From Pseudomonas spelaei (lineage in GTDB: Bacteria; Pseudomonadota; Gammaproteobacteria; Pseudomonadales; Pseudomonadaceae): DNA of 32,367 bases. A program made the translations under genes and the position numbers. How positions within the stretch are numbered: position 1 is the stretch's first letter; each line of letters starts with the position of its first letter. Below are positions 32,026 through 32,367 of the stretch, in pieces. The notes under the pieces are model-generated. The model saw only the letters and a program-made list of their open reading frames with translations. It had not been told where the DNA came from and searched no databases. Location of the stretch: the NCBI RefSeq assembly GCF_009724245.1, contig NZ_WNNK01000043.1, positions 1 through 32,367 of the forward strand, read 5' to 3'.

Positions 32026-32110
32026 GCGGATGTGGTGGAATTGGTAGACACACTGGATTTAGGTTCCAGCGCCGCAAGGTGTAAGAGTTCGAGTCTCTTC
32101 ATCCGCACCA
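32026..32110 (+). tRNA. tRNA-Leu (TAG)
   Basis: An 85-nt class II tRNA with acceptor GCGGATG / CATCCGC, a long variable arm (CGCCGCAAGGTGT), anticodon loop TTTAGGT (TAG), T-arm AGAGTTCGAGTCTCT, and an encoded CCA. Confidence 0.96.
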
Positions 32111-32241
32111 AATTCAATTTCGTCAGAGTGATCGGCTTTGATGGGATAGGTTGGGAAAGTAGCGATCAGCGGCTTTTTTTGATCACCGGTTCAACTGTCG
32201 CGGGGTAATCACCAGATTGCTCCAGCACAAAATGCAATATG

Positions 32242-32317
32242 GTGGGCGTAGCTCAGTTGGTAGAGCACGGGATTGTGACTCCCGTTGTCGAGGGTTCGAT
32301 CCCCTTCGTCCACCCCA
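32242..32317 (+). tRNA. tRNA-His (GTG), copy 2
   Basis: The same 76-nt sequence as copy 1, with G(-1) at 32241 and encoded CCA. The surrounding ATAT on both sides is also shared with copy 1, indicating a local duplication. Confidence 0.97.
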
Positions 32318-32324
32318 TATTCTG

Positions 32325-32359
32325 AAAAGGCGCCAGATTAATAATCTGGCGCCTTTTTT
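32325..32359 (+). terminator. Terminator after tRNA-His copy 2
   Basis: AAAAGGCGCCAGAT (32325-32338) pairs with ATCTGGCGCCTTTT (32344-32357), followed by further T residues. It is a stronger version of the hairpin after copy 1, nearly identical in sequence, and probably the true end of the tRNA transcript. Confidence 0.9.
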
Positions 32360-32367
32360 CTTGCCTG

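Noticed and set aside
1..32367. CRISPR array, prophage, insertion sequence or integrative element
   Set aside because: No regularly spaced repeats, no integrase, transposase or phage structural genes, and no element boundaries at the tRNA genes were seen.

Overview
The window looks like chromosome of a fluorescent Pseudomonas (P. fluorescens group). The evidence is a ferripyoverdine-type receptor next to the pyoverdine-precursor exporter gene pvdE with a PvdS-type promoter, GC-rich genes, five loci of the Pseudomonas 'GTGGGAGC..GGCTTGCC' REP family, and the folD / tRNA-Arg-His-Leu-His arrangement. Species cannot be fixed from the sequence alone.

Layout, left to right. (1) 2-1113: the 3' end of an rhs gene carrying a variable C-terminal toxin-like tip, followed by an overlapping small gene that is probably its immunity gene. 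(2) 1249-5494 (minus): pvdE and a TonB-dependent receptor with an N-terminal signalling domain (FpvA type), preceded by a PvdS iron-starvation box and an internal Fur-like box. (3) 5783-8586 (plus): a DHA2/EmrB-type multidrug exporter with its EmrA-type adaptor. (4) 8705-11332 (minus): uronate dehydrogenase, an SMP-30 lactonase and an aldose epimerase-like protein, together an oxidative uronate-to-aldarate module with a readable promoter and operator-like palindrome. (5) 11479-13172 (minus): copD, copC and a YjaB-like acetyltransferase. (6) 13317-21840: a nearly complete reductive pyrimidine catabolism locus. It has a RutR-like TetR regulator, preA and preT (NAD-dependent dihydropyrimidine dehydrogenase), dihydropyrimidinase, an NCS1 transporter and an M20 amidohydrolase of the beta-ureidopropionase type. 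The 600-bp divergent control region contains three clear inverted repeats, and REP elements sit at most gene junctions. (7) 22002-27781 (minus): a tripartite RND efflux operon (pump, adaptor, outer-membrane lipoprotein). (8) 27997-29460: a small lipoprotein, a 53-residue membrane protein and a C39-peptidase-like lipoprotein whose catalytic Cys and His appear replaced. (9) 29507-31508 (minus): pbpG and folD. (10) 31785-32359: a tRNA cluster in which the tRNA-His gene plus its terminator is present twice.

Most of the window is recognisable pseudomonad core and near-core genome. The parts least explained by known families are the Rhs toxin tip with its partner, the palindromes controlling the pyrimidine locus and the uronate operon, the nested hairpin upstream of the NCS1 gene, the His-rich loop of the RND pump and the catalytically degenerate C39-like lipoprotein. 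No CRISPR array, prophage, insertion sequence or complete novel defence system is visible. Several starts were moved downstream of the longest open frame because a Shine-Dalgarno, lipobox, signal peptide or REP element decided the case; these are noted per entry.
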